Part shown: one piece after another, positions 1 through 7,914 of the stretch | How positions within the stretch are numbered: the stretch's first letter is position 1 | Layout: the number at the start of each line of letters is the position of its first letter | NCBI GenBank assembly: GCA_964242425.1 | Contig: CAXTCK010000008.1 | Coordinates: forward strand, 1-37,636 | DNA length: 37,636 nt | Reading direction: 5' to 3' | Source of the DNA: Lichenicola sp964242425 | GTDB taxonomy: Bacteria; Pseudomonadota; Alphaproteobacteria; Acetobacterales; Acetobacteraceae | The notes under the pieces: model-generated | Seen by the model: only the letters and a program-made list of their open reading frames with translations | What the model was told of the DNA's origin: nothing | Databases searched by the model: none | Made by a program: the position numbers and the translations under genes

Positions 1-2
1 AG

Positions 3-635
3 TCCGGCATCCACCGGCTGATCTCGGCACTGGAGGAGCGCGGCTTCCTCAGCCGTCGCCATCATCGTGCCCGCGCGCTGGAAGTGCTTCGGCTGCCGGA
101 GCAGTCCGCGGTCGAGAACGGCCTGCAGCCTGGCATGGCGGTAGAGACCGAGGCGGATGCGTCCGGCGAGGTGGCCGCCTCGTTCGCGCCCAACGTGATA
201 CGCGGCGACTTCTCCCCGCGCCTGGCGGGCGTGCGCGCGGCCGGCGATGCCGGCGCGGTGCAGCTGCCGTTGTATGGCCGGATCGCCGCCGGCCAGCCGA
301 TCGAGGCGCTGCGTGACACCGGGGCGCAGGTGGAGGTGCCGCTGGCGCTGATCGGCAGCGGCGAGCACTACGCACTGGAAGTGGCCGGCGACTCCATGAT
401 CGAGGCCGGCATCCTGGACGGCGACACCGCCATCATCCGGCGCGAGGATACCGCGGAGAACGGCCAGATCGTGGTGGCGCTGATCGACGACATGGAGGTC
501 ACGCTGAAGCGCCTGCGCCGTCGCGGCAGTGCCGTGGCTCTGGAGCCGGCCAACGCCCGCTACGAGACCCGGATCGTGCCCTCGGACCGCGTGCGCGTGC
601 AGGGCCGGCTGGTCGGGCTGCTGCGGCGCTACTGA
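3..635 (+). CDS. lexA: LexA repressor, 5'-truncated by the window edge
   Basis: This is the SOS-response repressor, a DNA-binding protein that cleaves itself when RecA is activated. The frame is open from base 3. The first visible residues (SGIHRLISALEERGF) are the end of the N-terminal winged helix-turn-helix, so the true start lies upstream of the window. The C-terminal S24-type peptidase domain is intact. The self-cleavage Ala-Gly pair is in GRIAAGQP (codons 288-293), the nucleophilic Ser is in GDSMIEAG (codon 393-395), and the general-base Lys is in VTLKRL (codon 507-509). The gene ends 9 bp before the convergent biotin gene, and I see no terminator hairpin there. An internal GTG at 84 would make a protein lacking the DNA-binding domain and is not the start. 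Confidence 0.95.
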   Translation, partial: SGIHRLISALEERGFLSRRHHRARALEVLRLPEQSAVENGLQPGMAVETEADASGEVAASFAPNVIRGDFSPRLAGVRAAGDAGAVQLPLYGRIAAGQPIEALRDTGAQVEVPLALIGSGEHYALEVAGDSMIEAGILDGDTAIIRREDTAENGQIVVALIDDMEVTLKRLRRRGSAVALEPANARYETRIVPSDRVRVQGRLVGLLRRY

Positions 636-644
636 ACGGCGGGG

Positions 645-2060
645 CTAGGCGGCGGGGCCGGATGGTCCCGGTTCCAGTACGTCCGGCGCCGGCATCAACC
701 CCGCTAGGCGCTCCACCGCCCTCGCATCGACCTGGTCCAGCGCCGGGATCTCGGCCAGCATCCGGACCGCGCCGTGCCGTTCGATCGCACTCCGGTTCCC
801 CGGCGAGACCGGCCCGCTCAAGATCACCCCGACGACGGAAATGCCACGCCGACGGAGCGCCTCCAGGCTGAGCAGGGTGTGGTTGATGGTGCCGAGCGTG
901 CTGCGCGCCACCAGGATCGCCGGCAGGCCGAACCCGGCGATCAGGTCCACCATCAGGGTGTCCGCCGTGACCGGCACCAGCACCCCACCCGCTCCTTCCA
1001 CCACCAGCGGCGGATCGCTCCCCGGCAGCAGCGACGGCGGCAGCGCCGGGATGCGGATCGCCGCCCCTTCCCGGGCCGCGGCATCCTCCGGCGACAGGGA
1101 AGCCCGGAGTTCCGATGCCGGCGCATGCAGGCGATGGGGAGGCAGGCCGGCGAGAACGCTCACGGTGGCGCTGTCGCCGGGATCGTCGTCGAGGCCGGTC
1201 TGGAACGGCTTCCAGTACTCCGCCGACCAGGCGCGCACGAGGCAGGCCGACACCAGGGTCTTGCCGATGCCGGTGTCGGTTCCGGTCACGAACACCCCGC
1301 GTCGCGGCGGCCGGGGCAGGCTGCCATAGGCGATCCGGTACGACGCGACGCTGTCGTGCTCGGCCTCGAAGCGGCGCAGCACACGCCGCAGCGCGCCCGG
1401 ACCGAGTGGACGCCTGCCTGCCGGAGGAAGGTCGGCACCGATGCCACGCAGGCCCTGCAGAAAGGCGAGCCCGTCCGTGTAGGCCACCGAGATCGTTTCC
1501 ACCTCCCAGTTCCCGCCGGTCGCTGCCAGCCGGTCAGGATGCGGATGATCGAGGCCGCCGTCGGACACGCCCTCGGCCAGGTGCGCGTTGCGCCACCCGT
1601 CCAGCGTGCCGGCAGCCAGAGTCGCGACGTGCAGGGTGCCCCCTGGTGCCAGCAGCCGCGCCAGCGCGGCGAGCGACGCTTCCGGATGGTCCAGCCACTG
1701 CAGCGCCAGGCTGGAGCAAACCAGGTCGAAGCCACCGGAAACGGCCGGCTGCACCGCATCGGCGGCCAGCAGAAGCAGCCGCTCGTCCCCCGGCAGGCGC
1801 GCGCGGCAGGCGCGAAGCATGGCCGGGGACAGGTCGGTCGCCACAATCGTCGCCTGCGGCAGGCGCCGACGCAGCGCCTGGGTCAGCAGCCCGGTGCCGC
1901 AGCCGACTTCCAGGATACGCACCGCCGCTCCGGGATCGGGCACGGACGCGGCGATGCGATCGGCGAGGCGGCCGGCGACCAGACGCTGCAATGGCGCGAA
2001 ACGGTCATAGGTGGCGGCGGCGGCGTCGAAGCGGCGGCCGACGGCCTGGCGGCGGGTCAC
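645..2060 (-). CDS. BioC-BioD fusion: malonyl-ACP O-methyltransferase / dethiobiotin synthase
   Basis: This single 471-aa frame joins two steps of biotin synthesis. Residues about 1-250 are a SAM-dependent methyltransferase of BioC type: motif I is ILEVGCGTGLL (about 49-59), and VTRRQAVGRRFDAAAATYD at the N-terminus is the usual BioC opening. It would methylate malonyl-ACP to start pimelate assembly. Residues about 254-471 are dethiobiotin synthase: the P-loop is GTDTGIGKT (260-268), followed by YWKPFQTGL and VEGAGGVLVPV. The junction is a short Arg/Pro-rich linker (SLPRPPRRGVF). I chose the GTG at 2060 because it forms a 4-bp GTGA overlap with the stop of the upstream esterase; an ATG at 2138 would overlap that gene by about 80 bp. 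Both halves look complete, so the fusion is probably functional. Confidence 0.9.
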   Translation of the reverse strand: MTRRQAVGRRFDAAAATYDRFAPLQRLVAGRLADRIAASVPDPGAAVRILEVGCGTGLLTQALRRRLPQATIVATDLSPAMLRACRARLPGDERLLLLAADAVQPAVSGGFDLVCSSLALQWLDHPEASLAALARLLAPGGTLHVATLAAGTLDGWRNAHLAEGVSDGGLDHPHPDRLAATGGNWEVETISVAYTDGLAFLQGLRGIGADLPPAGRRPLGPGALRRVLRRFEAEHDSVASYRIAYGSLPRPPRRGVFVTGTDTGIGKTLVSACLVRAWSAEYWKPFQTGLDDDPGDSATVSVLAGLPPHRLHAPASELRASLSPEDAAAREGAAIRIPALPPSLLPGSDPPLVVEGAGGVLVPVTADTLMVDLIAGFGLPAILVARSTLGTINHTLLSLEALRRRGISVVGVILSGPVSPGNRSAIERHGAVRMLAEIPALDQVDARAVERLAGLMPAPDVLEPGPSGPAA

Positions 2061-2698
2061 GACGCGAACCGTCGCAGCTGTCCGGCGCACCAGGACGGGT
2101 CGGACAGCGGCAGCACGTGGCTGTCGCCCGGATGCCACGCGGTGGCGGCCTCGGCAAAGCAGGCGCGTGTCATGGCTGGAACGGCGATCGGGTCGGCCGC
2201 GGCGGCAAGCGCCAGCAGCCGCAGCCCTTGCGCCTCCGCGCGGCGGTCCCGCGTCGCCAGGCCGGCCAGCCCGTCGCGCAGGCGGTCATGTCGTGCCGCC
2301 CCGCCCGGAAGCGGTTCGGGCAGCGGCGGCAGGCCGCAACGGTCGCGGAACGCCCGCACCGTTCCGTCGGGATCGACTGCCATCCGGCGCGTCATGCGCT
2401 CCAGCACGCGTCGCGGCGTCCCGACCGGGAAATCGGCAGCCTCCGCGAAGCGGGTGAAGCCGTTGATTGCCACCACGCCGGCGCAGCCGGGCGGCAGGTT
2501 GCCCAGCAGGTCGAGCAGCCCGGCCGAATGGCCGACCGCGATCGCGCCGGCCGGCATCGTCGGCCACGCGGGGCAGGCACCGAGGTAGCCGCGCTCGACG
2601 ACCAGCGTCTCGAACCCGTCCAGCGCCGCGCGCAGTCGGTCCCAGATCGTGGCGTCGCAGCCCCAGCCGTGGACGAGCAGCAGGCAGGGCGCGCTCAT
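2057..2698 (-). CDS. BioH-like alpha/beta hydrolase (putative pimeloyl-ACP methyl ester esterase)
   Basis: This is a 213-aa alpha/beta hydrolase in the biotin operon. In this position it probably removes the methyl ester from pimeloyl-ACP methyl ester, ending the modified fatty acid synthesis cycle begun by BioC. The oxyanion-hole strand is LLLVHGWG (6-13). The nucleophile elbow is GHSAG with Ser58. Asp169 (AAADPIAVP) and His194 (GDSHVLPLSD) complete a plausible triad. It is shorter than E. coli BioH (about 256 aa), with a reduced lid region. Its ATG forms an ATGA overlap with the bioF stop and its own stop overlaps bioCD, so the three genes are translationally coupled. The role is inferred from context. 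Other esterases (BioG, BioK, BioJ types) do the same step, and I cannot assign the subfamily. Confidence 0.78.
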   Translation of the reverse strand: MSAPCLLLVHGWGCDATIWDRLRAALDGFETLVVERGYLGACPAWPTMPAGAIAVGHSAGLLDLLGNLPPGCAGVVAINGFTRFAEAADFPVGTPRRVLERMTRRMAVDPDGTVRAFRDRCGLPPLPEPLPGGAARHDRLRDGLAGLATRDRRAEAQGLRLLALAAAADPIAVPAMTRACFAEAATAWHPGDSHVLPLSDPSWCAGQLRRFAS

Positions 2699-3891
2699 CC
2701 GGCGGTCTCGGCCAGCGCGCCGGTCACCGCCTCGATGATCCGGCCGACCACCGCCTCGTCATGCGCCGCCGTCATCGCCAGCCGGATCCGGCTGGTGCCG
2801 GGCGGCACGGTGGGCGGCCGGATCGCGATGCCGAGCACGCCACGCCGTTCCAGCGCCGCCGCCAGCGCCACGGCGGCACCGGCCTCGCCCACCGGGACCG
2901 GCACGATCTGGGTGGTGGAGCCGCTGTCGGTTACGCCGCAGCCGCGCAACGCCGCCCGCAGCCGGTCCGCGGACGCGTGCAGGTGCCGGCGTTCGGCCTC
3001 CATGTCCGGAACGAGCTCGAGAGCGGCGTCGATCGCACCCAGCACCGGCGGCGGCAGGGCGGTGGTGTGCACGAAGCCGGAGCAGGCGTTGAGCAGGTAG
3101 TCGCACAGCACGCGCGAACCGGCGACATAGGCGCCGAAGCCGCCGAACGCCTTGCTGAAGGTGCCCATGACCAGGTCCACGCCGCCGGCCTCGACCGACA
3201 AGCCGGCGCCGCGGGGCCCCAGCACGCCGGTGGCGTGCGCCTCGTCGACGTAAAGAAAAGCGTCGTGGGCGTCGGCGATCCGTCGCAGCGCCAGGAGGTC
3301 GGCGCGGTCGCCGTCCATGCTGAACACGCTTTCGGTGACGACGAAGCGGCATGACCCGTCCGGGGCCTGGGCACCGAGCAGGGCTTCGAGGTGGTCGAGG
3401 TCGTTGTGTCGGTAGCGGTGCAGCCGCACGCCCGCGGCGGCGATGCCGTGGTGCAGGCTGCCGTGGATCAGCCGGTCTGCGAACACCACCGGCGCCGCCC
3501 TTCCCTGCCCGGCTCCTTGCCCGGCCGCCTTCAGCAGCGCCGGCAGCACCGCCGCGTTGGCCTGCCAGCCGGACGCGAACAGAAGCGCCGCCTCGCATCC
3601 CTTGAAGGTCGCCAGCCGCGCCTCGATCCGCGCATGCAGGTCGAGCGTGCCCGTGACCAGCCGCGACGCCCCGGCGCCGGTGCCGTGTCGCGCGCCCCAC
3701 TCGGCCGCCCGATCGGCCAGGGCGGGATGGTGCGACAGGCCGAGATAGTCGTTGCCCGACGCGTTGATCAGGCGGCGGCCGCCACGGGAAACGATGCCGG
3801 CCCCGGCGGTGACGGGAAGGAGGTCGCGCCGGAGCCGGCGCCGTGCCAGCTCCTGCAGCGCCTCTCCGAGAACGGGATCCAGACGGGACAT
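2695..3891 (-). CDS. bioF: 8-amino-7-oxononanoate synthase
   Basis: This PLP enzyme condenses pimeloyl-ACP (or -CoA) with alanine to give 8-amino-7-oxononanoate (KAPA). The 398-aa length is normal for the alpha-oxoamine synthase family. The PLP-binding Lys is in GTFSKAFGG (about K247), and the cofactor-binding Asp/His are in YVDEAHATG (about D216, H219). The start is either the ATG at 3891 (MSRLDPVLGEAL), chosen here, or one 9 bp upstream at 3900; neither has a strong ribosome-binding site. It is the first gene of the leftward bioF-esterase-bioCD operon and diverges from bioA. Confidence 0.95.
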   Translation of the reverse strand: MSRLDPVLGEALQELARRRLRRDLLPVTAGAGIVSRGGRRLINASGNDYLGLSHHPALADRAAEWGARHGTGAGASRLVTGTLDLHARIEARLATFKGCEAALLFASGWQANAAVLPALLKAAGQGAGQGRAAPVVFADRLIHGSLHHGIAAAGVRLHRYRHNDLDHLEALLGAQAPDGSCRFVVTESVFSMDGDRADLLALRRIADAHDAFLYVDEAHATGVLGPRGAGLSVEAGGVDLVMGTFSKAFGGFGAYVAGSRVLCDYLLNACSGFVHTTALPPPVLGAIDAALELVPDMEAERRHLHASADRLRAALRGCGVTDSGSTTQIVPVPVGEAGAAVALAAALERRGVLGIAIRPPTVPPGTSRIRLAMTAAHDEAVVGRIIEAVTGALAETAG

Positions 3892-4004
3892 GCGTCGCAC
3901 AGTCCTGCCGGATCGGGACGGTTCGGGTCAATGGAGCGCCGGCCCGCCCCGGGTGCGGCTGTTCGGCATCGACGGGCGCCACGGTCCGGTGCATCACGCG
4001 CGCC
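3892..4004. promoter_or_regulatory. Divergent bioF/bioA intergenic region
   Basis: These 113 bp separate the start codons of bioF (leftward) and bioA (rightward) and must carry both promoters if the chosen starts are right. I see no AT-rich BioR-type palindrome (TTATMKATAA) and no clear BirA-type operator. No convincing -35/-10 pair stands out in this GC-rich stretch. The assignment rests on gene orientation only. Confidence 0.4.
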
Positions 4005-5264
4005 ATGACATCGACAGGTCCCGCCGGCGGCGCCGGCATGCTCTGGCTCCCCTACACGCAGATGCGCACGGCGCCGCCGCCGCTCCGCGCCGCCTGGACC
4101 GACGGATGCCGTATCGGCCTCGCGGACGGGCGGGTGCTGGTGGACGGCATCGCGTCCTGGTGGACCGCCTGCCACGGCTACAACCATCCGCACATCCGGG
4201 ACGCCGTGACCGAGCAGCTCGGCCGGATGCCGCACGTCATGCTGGGCGGGCTGGTGCATGACGGGGCGCTTCGCCTGGCGGAACGGCTCGCGGCACTCCT
4301 GCCCGGCGACCTCGAGCGGGTGTTCCTGGCCGAAAGCGGCTCGGTCGCGGTCGAGGTGGCGATGAAGATGGCGGTGCAGTACTGGCTCAACCGCGGCGAG
4401 TGCTCCCGCACCCGCATGCTGTCGTTCCGCGGCGGCTACCACGGCGACACCATGGCGACCATGGCGGTGTGCGACCCGGAGGAAGGCATGCACAGCCTGT
4501 TCGCGGGCGTGCTGCCGCAGCAGCACCTGGCGGACCTGCCGCGCGACGACAAGGGGGAAGCGGCGCTGGACGCGTTTCTCGCCACCCACGCCCCGGGGAT
4601 CGCCGCTCTGCTGGTCGAGCCGCTGGTGCAGGGTGCGGGCGGCATGGTGTTCCATCCGCCCGAGGTGCTGCGGCGCCTGCGCCGGCTGGCCGACCGGCAC
4701 GGGCTGCTGCTGATCCTGGACGAGATCTTCACAGGCTTCGGCCGCACCGGCACCCTGTTCGCCTGCGAGCAGGCCGGGATCGTGCCGGACATCGTCACGC
4801 TGTCCAAGGCGCTGACCGGCGGCACCATGGCCTTGTCCGCCGCGGTGGCCCGCCGGCACGTGTTCGACGCGTTCAGCTCGGAGGAGCCGACCCACGCGCT
4901 GATGCACGGCCCGACCTTCATGGGCAACCCGCTGGCCTGTGCCGCTGCCAACGCGTCGCTGGACCTGTTCGAGCGGGAAGACAGGCTGGGACAGGCTGCG
5001 GCGATCGGGGCGCAGCTCGCGGCCGAGCTGGAACCGTGCCGCACCCTGCCGGGCGTGGCGGACGTGCGCGTGCTGGGGGCGATCGGCGTGGTGCAGCTCG
5101 ACGCGATCCGGGACATGGACCGGCTCAAGGCGGCGCTGGTGGCGCAGGGCGTGTGGATCCGCCCGTTCCGCAACGTGGTCTACCTGACGCCGGCCCTGAC
5201 GATGCGGCCGGACGAACTCGGCCGGCTGGGCGAAGCAATCCGCACGGTGCTGGGGGCCGCCTGA
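4005..5264 (+). CDS. bioA: Adenosylmethionine-8-amino-7-oxononanoate aminotransferase
   Basis: This class III PLP aminotransferase converts KAPA to 7,8-diaminononanoate using SAM as the amino donor; the product is the substrate of the BioD domain encoded opposite. The protein is 419 aa, normal for the family. It opens with MLWLPYTQM, the counterpart of the W-x-PYT-x-M start of BioA. The cofactor-binding Asp is in LDEIFTGFGRTG (D239), and the Schiff-base Lys is in VTLSKALTGG (K268). The open frame runs further upstream, but those residues (CGCSASTGATVRC) look non-native and would run into bioF. I chose the ATG at 4005; an ATG at 4038 is an alternative. It converges on moaE with a 10-bp gap. 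Confidence 0.94.
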   Translation: MTSTGPAGGAGMLWLPYTQMRTAPPPLRAAWTDGCRIGLADGRVLVDGIASWWTACHGYNHPHIRDAVTEQLGRMPHVMLGGLVHDGALRLAERLAALLPGDLERVFLAESGSVAVEVAMKMAVQYWLNRGECSRTRMLSFRGGYHGDTMATMAVCDPEEGMHSLFAGVLPQQHLADLPRDDKGEAALDAFLATHAPGIAALLVEPLVQGAGGMVFHPPEVLRRLRRLADRHGLLLILDEIFTGFGRTGTLFACEQAGIVPDIVTLSKALTGGTMALSAAVARRHVFDAFSSEEPTHALMHGPTFMGNPLACAAANASLDLFEREDRLGQAAAIGAQLAAELEPCRTLPGVADVRVLGAIGVVQLDAIRDMDRLKAALVAQGVWIRPFRNVVYLTPALTMRPDELGRLGEAIRTVLGAA

Positions 5265-5274
5265 CCAGGACGGC

Positions 5275-5739
5275 TCATTCCCAGCGAAGTGCCGCCGCGT
5301 CGTCGGCCTCGCGCGCCTCGACCCAGGCGCTGCTGCCGTCACCGTAGTCCTGTCGCTTCCAGAACGGCGCGCGGGTCTTGAGCCAGTCGATCAGGAAGCT
5401 GGTGGCGGCCAGCGCGTCGCCGCGATGCGGGGCGGCGGCCAGCACCAGCACGATCCCCTCGCCGATCCCAAGCGTGCCGACCCGGTGCAGCACGGTGCAG
5501 CCAGTTAATCCGAACCGCCGCTCCGCTTCGGCGGCGATGGAGGCGATCGCGCGCTCGGTCATGCCGGGATAATGCTGCAGGGTCAGCGCCCGAAGCGTGC
5601 GGCCATCGTCACCCGGATCGCCACGCACCACACCCATGAAGCAGCCGATGCCGCCCACCGGCCCGACGCTGGCGGCGCCGAGCGCCGTCATCTCGGCGCC
5701 GGGGTCGAACGGCGCTTCCTGCACCCGGATCGTGGCCAT
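5275..5739 (-). CDS. moaE: Molybdopterin synthase catalytic (large) subunit
   Basis: MoaE inserts two sulfurs, carried as a thiocarboxylate on MoaD, into cyclic pyranopterin monophosphate to make molybdopterin. The 154-aa protein has the family motifs: GGIGCFMGVVRG near residue 30, HRVGTLGIGEG near 85, and KTRAPFWKRQDY, whose Lys121 and Lys128 correspond to the active-site lysines. I chose the ATG at 5739 (MATIRVQEAPF), 13 bp after the moaD stop; the frame upstream of it overlaps moaD and looks non-coding. moaD and moaE are almost certainly co-transcribed. Confidence 0.95.
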   Translation of the reverse strand: MATIRVQEAPFDPGAEMTALGAASVGPVGGIGCFMGVVRGDPGDDGRTLRALTLQHYPGMTERAIASIAAEAERRFGLTGCTVLHRVGTLGIGEGIVLVLAAAPHRGDALAATSFLIDWLKTRAPFWKRQDYGDGSSAWVEAREADDAAALRWE

Positions 5740-5752
5740 CGCGGGGTTCCCG

Positions 5753-6013
5753 TCAGCCGCCGGTGACCGGCGGGAACAGCGCGATCTCGTCGCCCGGCGC
5801 GACGAGGTCGTCAACGGTGGCGAACTCCTGGTTCACCGCCACCCGAATGGTCTGCCCTTCCTCCACCAGCAGCGCGAAGGCGGGCTCGCGCGCCCGCAGC
5901 CAGGCCAGCAGCGCCCGCACCGTCCGCACCTCCGCCGGCAGGACGACGGTCTCCTCCGACCGGCCGAGGCGGTCGCGCAGGGACGCGAAGTACAGGATCT
6001 GCGTGGTCGGCAT
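5753..6013 (-). CDS. moaD: Molybdopterin synthase sulfur-carrier (small) subunit
   Basis: MoaD is a ubiquitin-like protein whose C-terminal Gly is adenylated and converted to a thiocarboxylate, giving the sulfur for molybdopterin. The 86-aa frame begins with the beta strand TTQILYFASLRDRLG and ends exactly in PPVTGG, the diglycine tail needed for activation. Just upstream of its ATG is a perfect 9-bp inverted repeat (6018-6040) that leaves only 4 nt before the start, so no ordinary ribosome-binding site is exposed. Confidence 0.95.
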   Translation of the reverse strand: MPTTQILYFASLRDRLGRSEETVVLPAEVRTVRALLAWLRAREPAFALLVEEGQTIRVAVNQEFATVDDLVAPGDEIALFPPVTGG

Positions 6014-6017
6014 TGGC

Positions 6018-6040
6018 GGATCCGTCGAAGGGACGGATCC
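6018..6040 (-). promoter_or_regulatory. Perfect hairpin between lipoprotein stop and moaD start
   Basis: GGATCCGTC and GACGGATCC form a perfect 9-bp stem with a 5-nt loop. The stem begins on the base next to the stop codon of the upstream lipoprotein gene and ends 4 nt before the moaD ATG. No T-run follows, so it is not a textbook intrinsic terminator. It could end or stabilise the upstream transcript, or control access of ribosomes to moaD. The structure is seen directly; its function is inferred. Confidence 0.55.
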
Positions 6041-6652
6041 CTACTTGGGGGTTCCCTTGACCGTCTTCACGGTGCCGTCCGGGCTGATCACCGTGCTGGT
6101 GCCGTCGCCGTTCGGGATCACGATGTCCGAGCCGGCCCCGGTGCCGGCGCCGCCACTGCCCCCGGCGCCGCTGCCACTACCGCCGCTCCCGTTGCCGCTG
6201 GGCATCTGCGGGTGCTGGGCGCGGAACTTCACCGCCGGATCGGGCACGCTGTCCGACAGGCTGCCGCCGGAGAAGCCGCTTTCGTTGGTGGCAGCACCGC
6301 CATGGATCTGGCTCTGCTCGCCGAGGCTCATGCTGCCGCCGCGCGGCATCGTGCCGCCACCGGTGCCGCCGCCGGTGCCGCCGAGCAGGTCGCCGGCATT
6401 CTGGCCGCCGTTGCGCGACACGTCGCTGAGCGACGGCAGGGGCTGCGGCGGCCCGGGCCACACGTTGCCGTTCTGCGGCAGGATGGCGTCCTCCGTCGGC
6501 CTTTCGCCGCGCGAACGCAGCAGGTTCTCGCTGACGCCGGTGGTGGCGTTGGGGTTCTGGCCCGGAATCCGGACCGTGTCTTGAAAGAAATGACCCAGAC
6601 CCGAGCAGCCGCTCAGAAGCAACAACGTTCCAAGCACAGCCGAGCGACGCAT
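6041..6652 (-). CDS. Predicted Gly-rich lipoprotein, function unknown
   Basis: This 203-aa protein starts with a lipoprotein signal peptide (MRRSAVLGTLLLLSGC), with the lipobox cysteine at residue 16, so it should be anchored in a membrane facing the periplasm. The mature part is low complexity: an Asn/Pro-rich stretch, a GTGGGTGGGT run near the middle, and a Gly/Ser segment around residues 155-175. It ends in a small β-like tail (TSTVISPDGTVKTVKG). I recognise no catalytic domain. A ribosome-binding site (AAAGGGA) precedes the ATG. It sits between mobB and moaD, but nothing in the sequence ties it to molybdenum metabolism. Confidence 0.8.
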   Translation of the reverse strand: MRRSAVLGTLLLLSGCSGLGHFFQDTVRIPGQNPNATTGVSENLLRSRGERPTEDAILPQNGNVWPGPPQPLPSLSDVSRNGGQNAGDLLGGTGGGTGGGTMPRGGSMSLGEQSQIHGGAATNESGFSGGSLSDSVPDPAVKFRAQHPQMPSGNGSGGSGSGAGGSGGAGTGAGSDIVIPNGDGTSTVISPDGTVKTVKGTPK

Positions 6653-6719
6653 ATCCAGTCCCTTTCACGGCTCACACTGCCGCTCCCGGCCCGAATGTGC
6701 CCTCAACCGGGGTTCTAGC

Positions 6720-7247
6720 TCAAGGGCGCCCATGGGACCGCCATGACGGCAGGCCGGCGACCGATGCGATCCAGGCACATATCGTTGGTGGATCGTTCAG
6801 GTCGAGCAGCGTTCCCTGCCAGCCGGGAACGGGCGCGTCCGCGGCCACGGCGGCGATGGCCGCGTCTTGGTGGAACAAGGGGCGCTTGCCCGCCTGGCCG
6901 GCGAGCGCTGCCCGCACCAGTTCGAGTCGCGGGCCGGCCGCGTCGCCGAACCCTTCCACCAGCACCAGGTCGACCGGCGCCATCCGGGACAGCAGCGACG
7001 ACAGCGGCGGCGCCGCGGGGGTTTCGCGAAGCAGGGCCCAGCGTCGCTCGCCCACCAGCAGCACCTCCTCGGCCCCTGCCTCGCGGTGGCGCCGGCTGTC
7101 CTTGCCGGGCGGGTCCAGGTCGACAGAGTGATGCGTGCGCTTCACCGTGGACACGCTGAGCCCCTGCTCGCGAAGCAGCGGCAGCAGGCGCTCGATCAGC
7201 GTGGTCTTGCCGCTGCCGGACCGGCCGACGATCCCGACCGCGCGCAC
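6720..7247 (-). CDS. mobB: Molybdopterin-guanine dinucleotide biosynthesis adaptor MobB
   Basis: MobB is a P-loop GTP-binding protein that assists MobA in attaching GMP to molybdopterin. The P-loop GRSGSGKTT lies at residues 8-16, followed by STVKRTHHSVDLDPPGKDS and the VDLVLVEGFG strand, both typical of the family. The protein is 175 aa from the GTG at 7247, 11 bp after the pgsA stop. Upstream in-frame sequence overlaps pgsA and is rejected as start. Together with moaD and moaE this makes a partial molybdenum cofactor cluster; mobA is not seen here. Confidence 0.9.
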   Translation of the reverse strand: MRAVGIVGRSGSGKTTLIERLLPLLREQGLSVSTVKRTHHSVDLDPPGKDSRRHREAGAEEVLLVGERRWALLRETPAAPPLSSLLSRMAPVDLVLVEGFGDAAGPRLELVRAALAGQAGKRPLFHQDAAIAAVAADAPVPGWQGTLLDLNDPPTICAWIASVAGLPSWRSHGRP

Positions 7248-7258
7248 GGCCGGCGCGC

Positions 7259-7834
7259 CTATTCCGGAGTCGCGACGTGACGCAGGCCGGTCACGAGGTA
7301 GTCCCAGCCCGTGACCAGGGTGAGCAGGGCAGCCAGCCACAGCATAACCGCGCCGATCACGCCCACCGGCAGCCAGGACAGTTCGAGCAGCCGGGCGGTG
7401 CTGTCGCCCGCCAGCAGCACGCCGAGGGCGCCCATCTGGCATCCCGTCTTCCACTTGGCGAGCCTGGTCACCGGCAGGCTGACCCGCCTTCCGGCCAGGT
7501 GCTCACGCAGGCCGCTGACCAGGATCTCGCGCAGCAGGATCACGATGGCCGGATACACTCCCCACAGCGGCAGCCGGCCGAAGCCCGCCAGCACCATCAG
7601 CGAGGCGCCGACCAGCAGCTTGTCGGCGATCGGGTCCAGCATACGGCCGAGCTCGGAGAACTGGTGCCGCTGCCGTGCCAGTCGCCCGTCCAGCCAGTCG
7701 GTGATGCCGGCGGCGATGAACAGCAGGCAGGCGCACAGGTCGCCCCATGGCCGCAGCAGCGCCACCAGGGCGACCAGCACCGGGATCGCGGCGATCCGCG
7801 ACAAGGTGAGGAGGTTCGGCAGATCGGTCAGCAT
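7259..7834 (-). CDS. pgsA: CDP-diacylglycerol-glycerol-3-phosphate 3-phosphatidyltransferase
   Basis: This membrane enzyme makes phosphatidylglycerophosphate, the committed step to phosphatidylglycerol and cardiolipin. The 191-aa protein carries the full CDP-alcohol phosphotransferase signature D-x2-D-G-x2-A-R-x8-G-x3-D-x3-D, beginning at DWLDGRLAR and ending at GRMLDPIAD. Several hydrophobic segments fit four to six membrane helices. I chose the ATG at 7834 (MLTDLPNLLTLSRI); the longer upstream frame would run into uvrC. It follows uvrC by 80 bp; uvrC next to pgsA is a recurrent arrangement in proteobacteria. Confidence 0.94.
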   Translation of the reverse strand: MLTDLPNLLTLSRIAAIPVLVALVALLRPWGDLCACLLFIAAGITDWLDGRLARQRHQFSELGRMLDPIADKLLVGASLMVLAGFGRLPLWGVYPAIVILLREILVSGLREHLAGRRVSLPVTRLAKWKTGCQMGALGVLLAGDSTARLLELSWLPVGVIGAVMLWLAALLTLVTGWDYLVTGLRHVATPE

Positions 7835-7914
7835 CGGTGCAACAATCGATCGGTCCCGAGGCAATCGTGAACCGTAGCGCAGCCGAGCCGGCTCCGATAC
7901 CGCAGCGGCGGCGA

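Noticed and set aside
774..2588. A 604-codon rightward open frame opposite bioCD and the esterase
   Set aside because: It is antisense to genes with clear motifs, and its translation is Arg/Gln/Pro-rich without any recognisable domain. Long antisense frames are expected in such GC-rich DNA.
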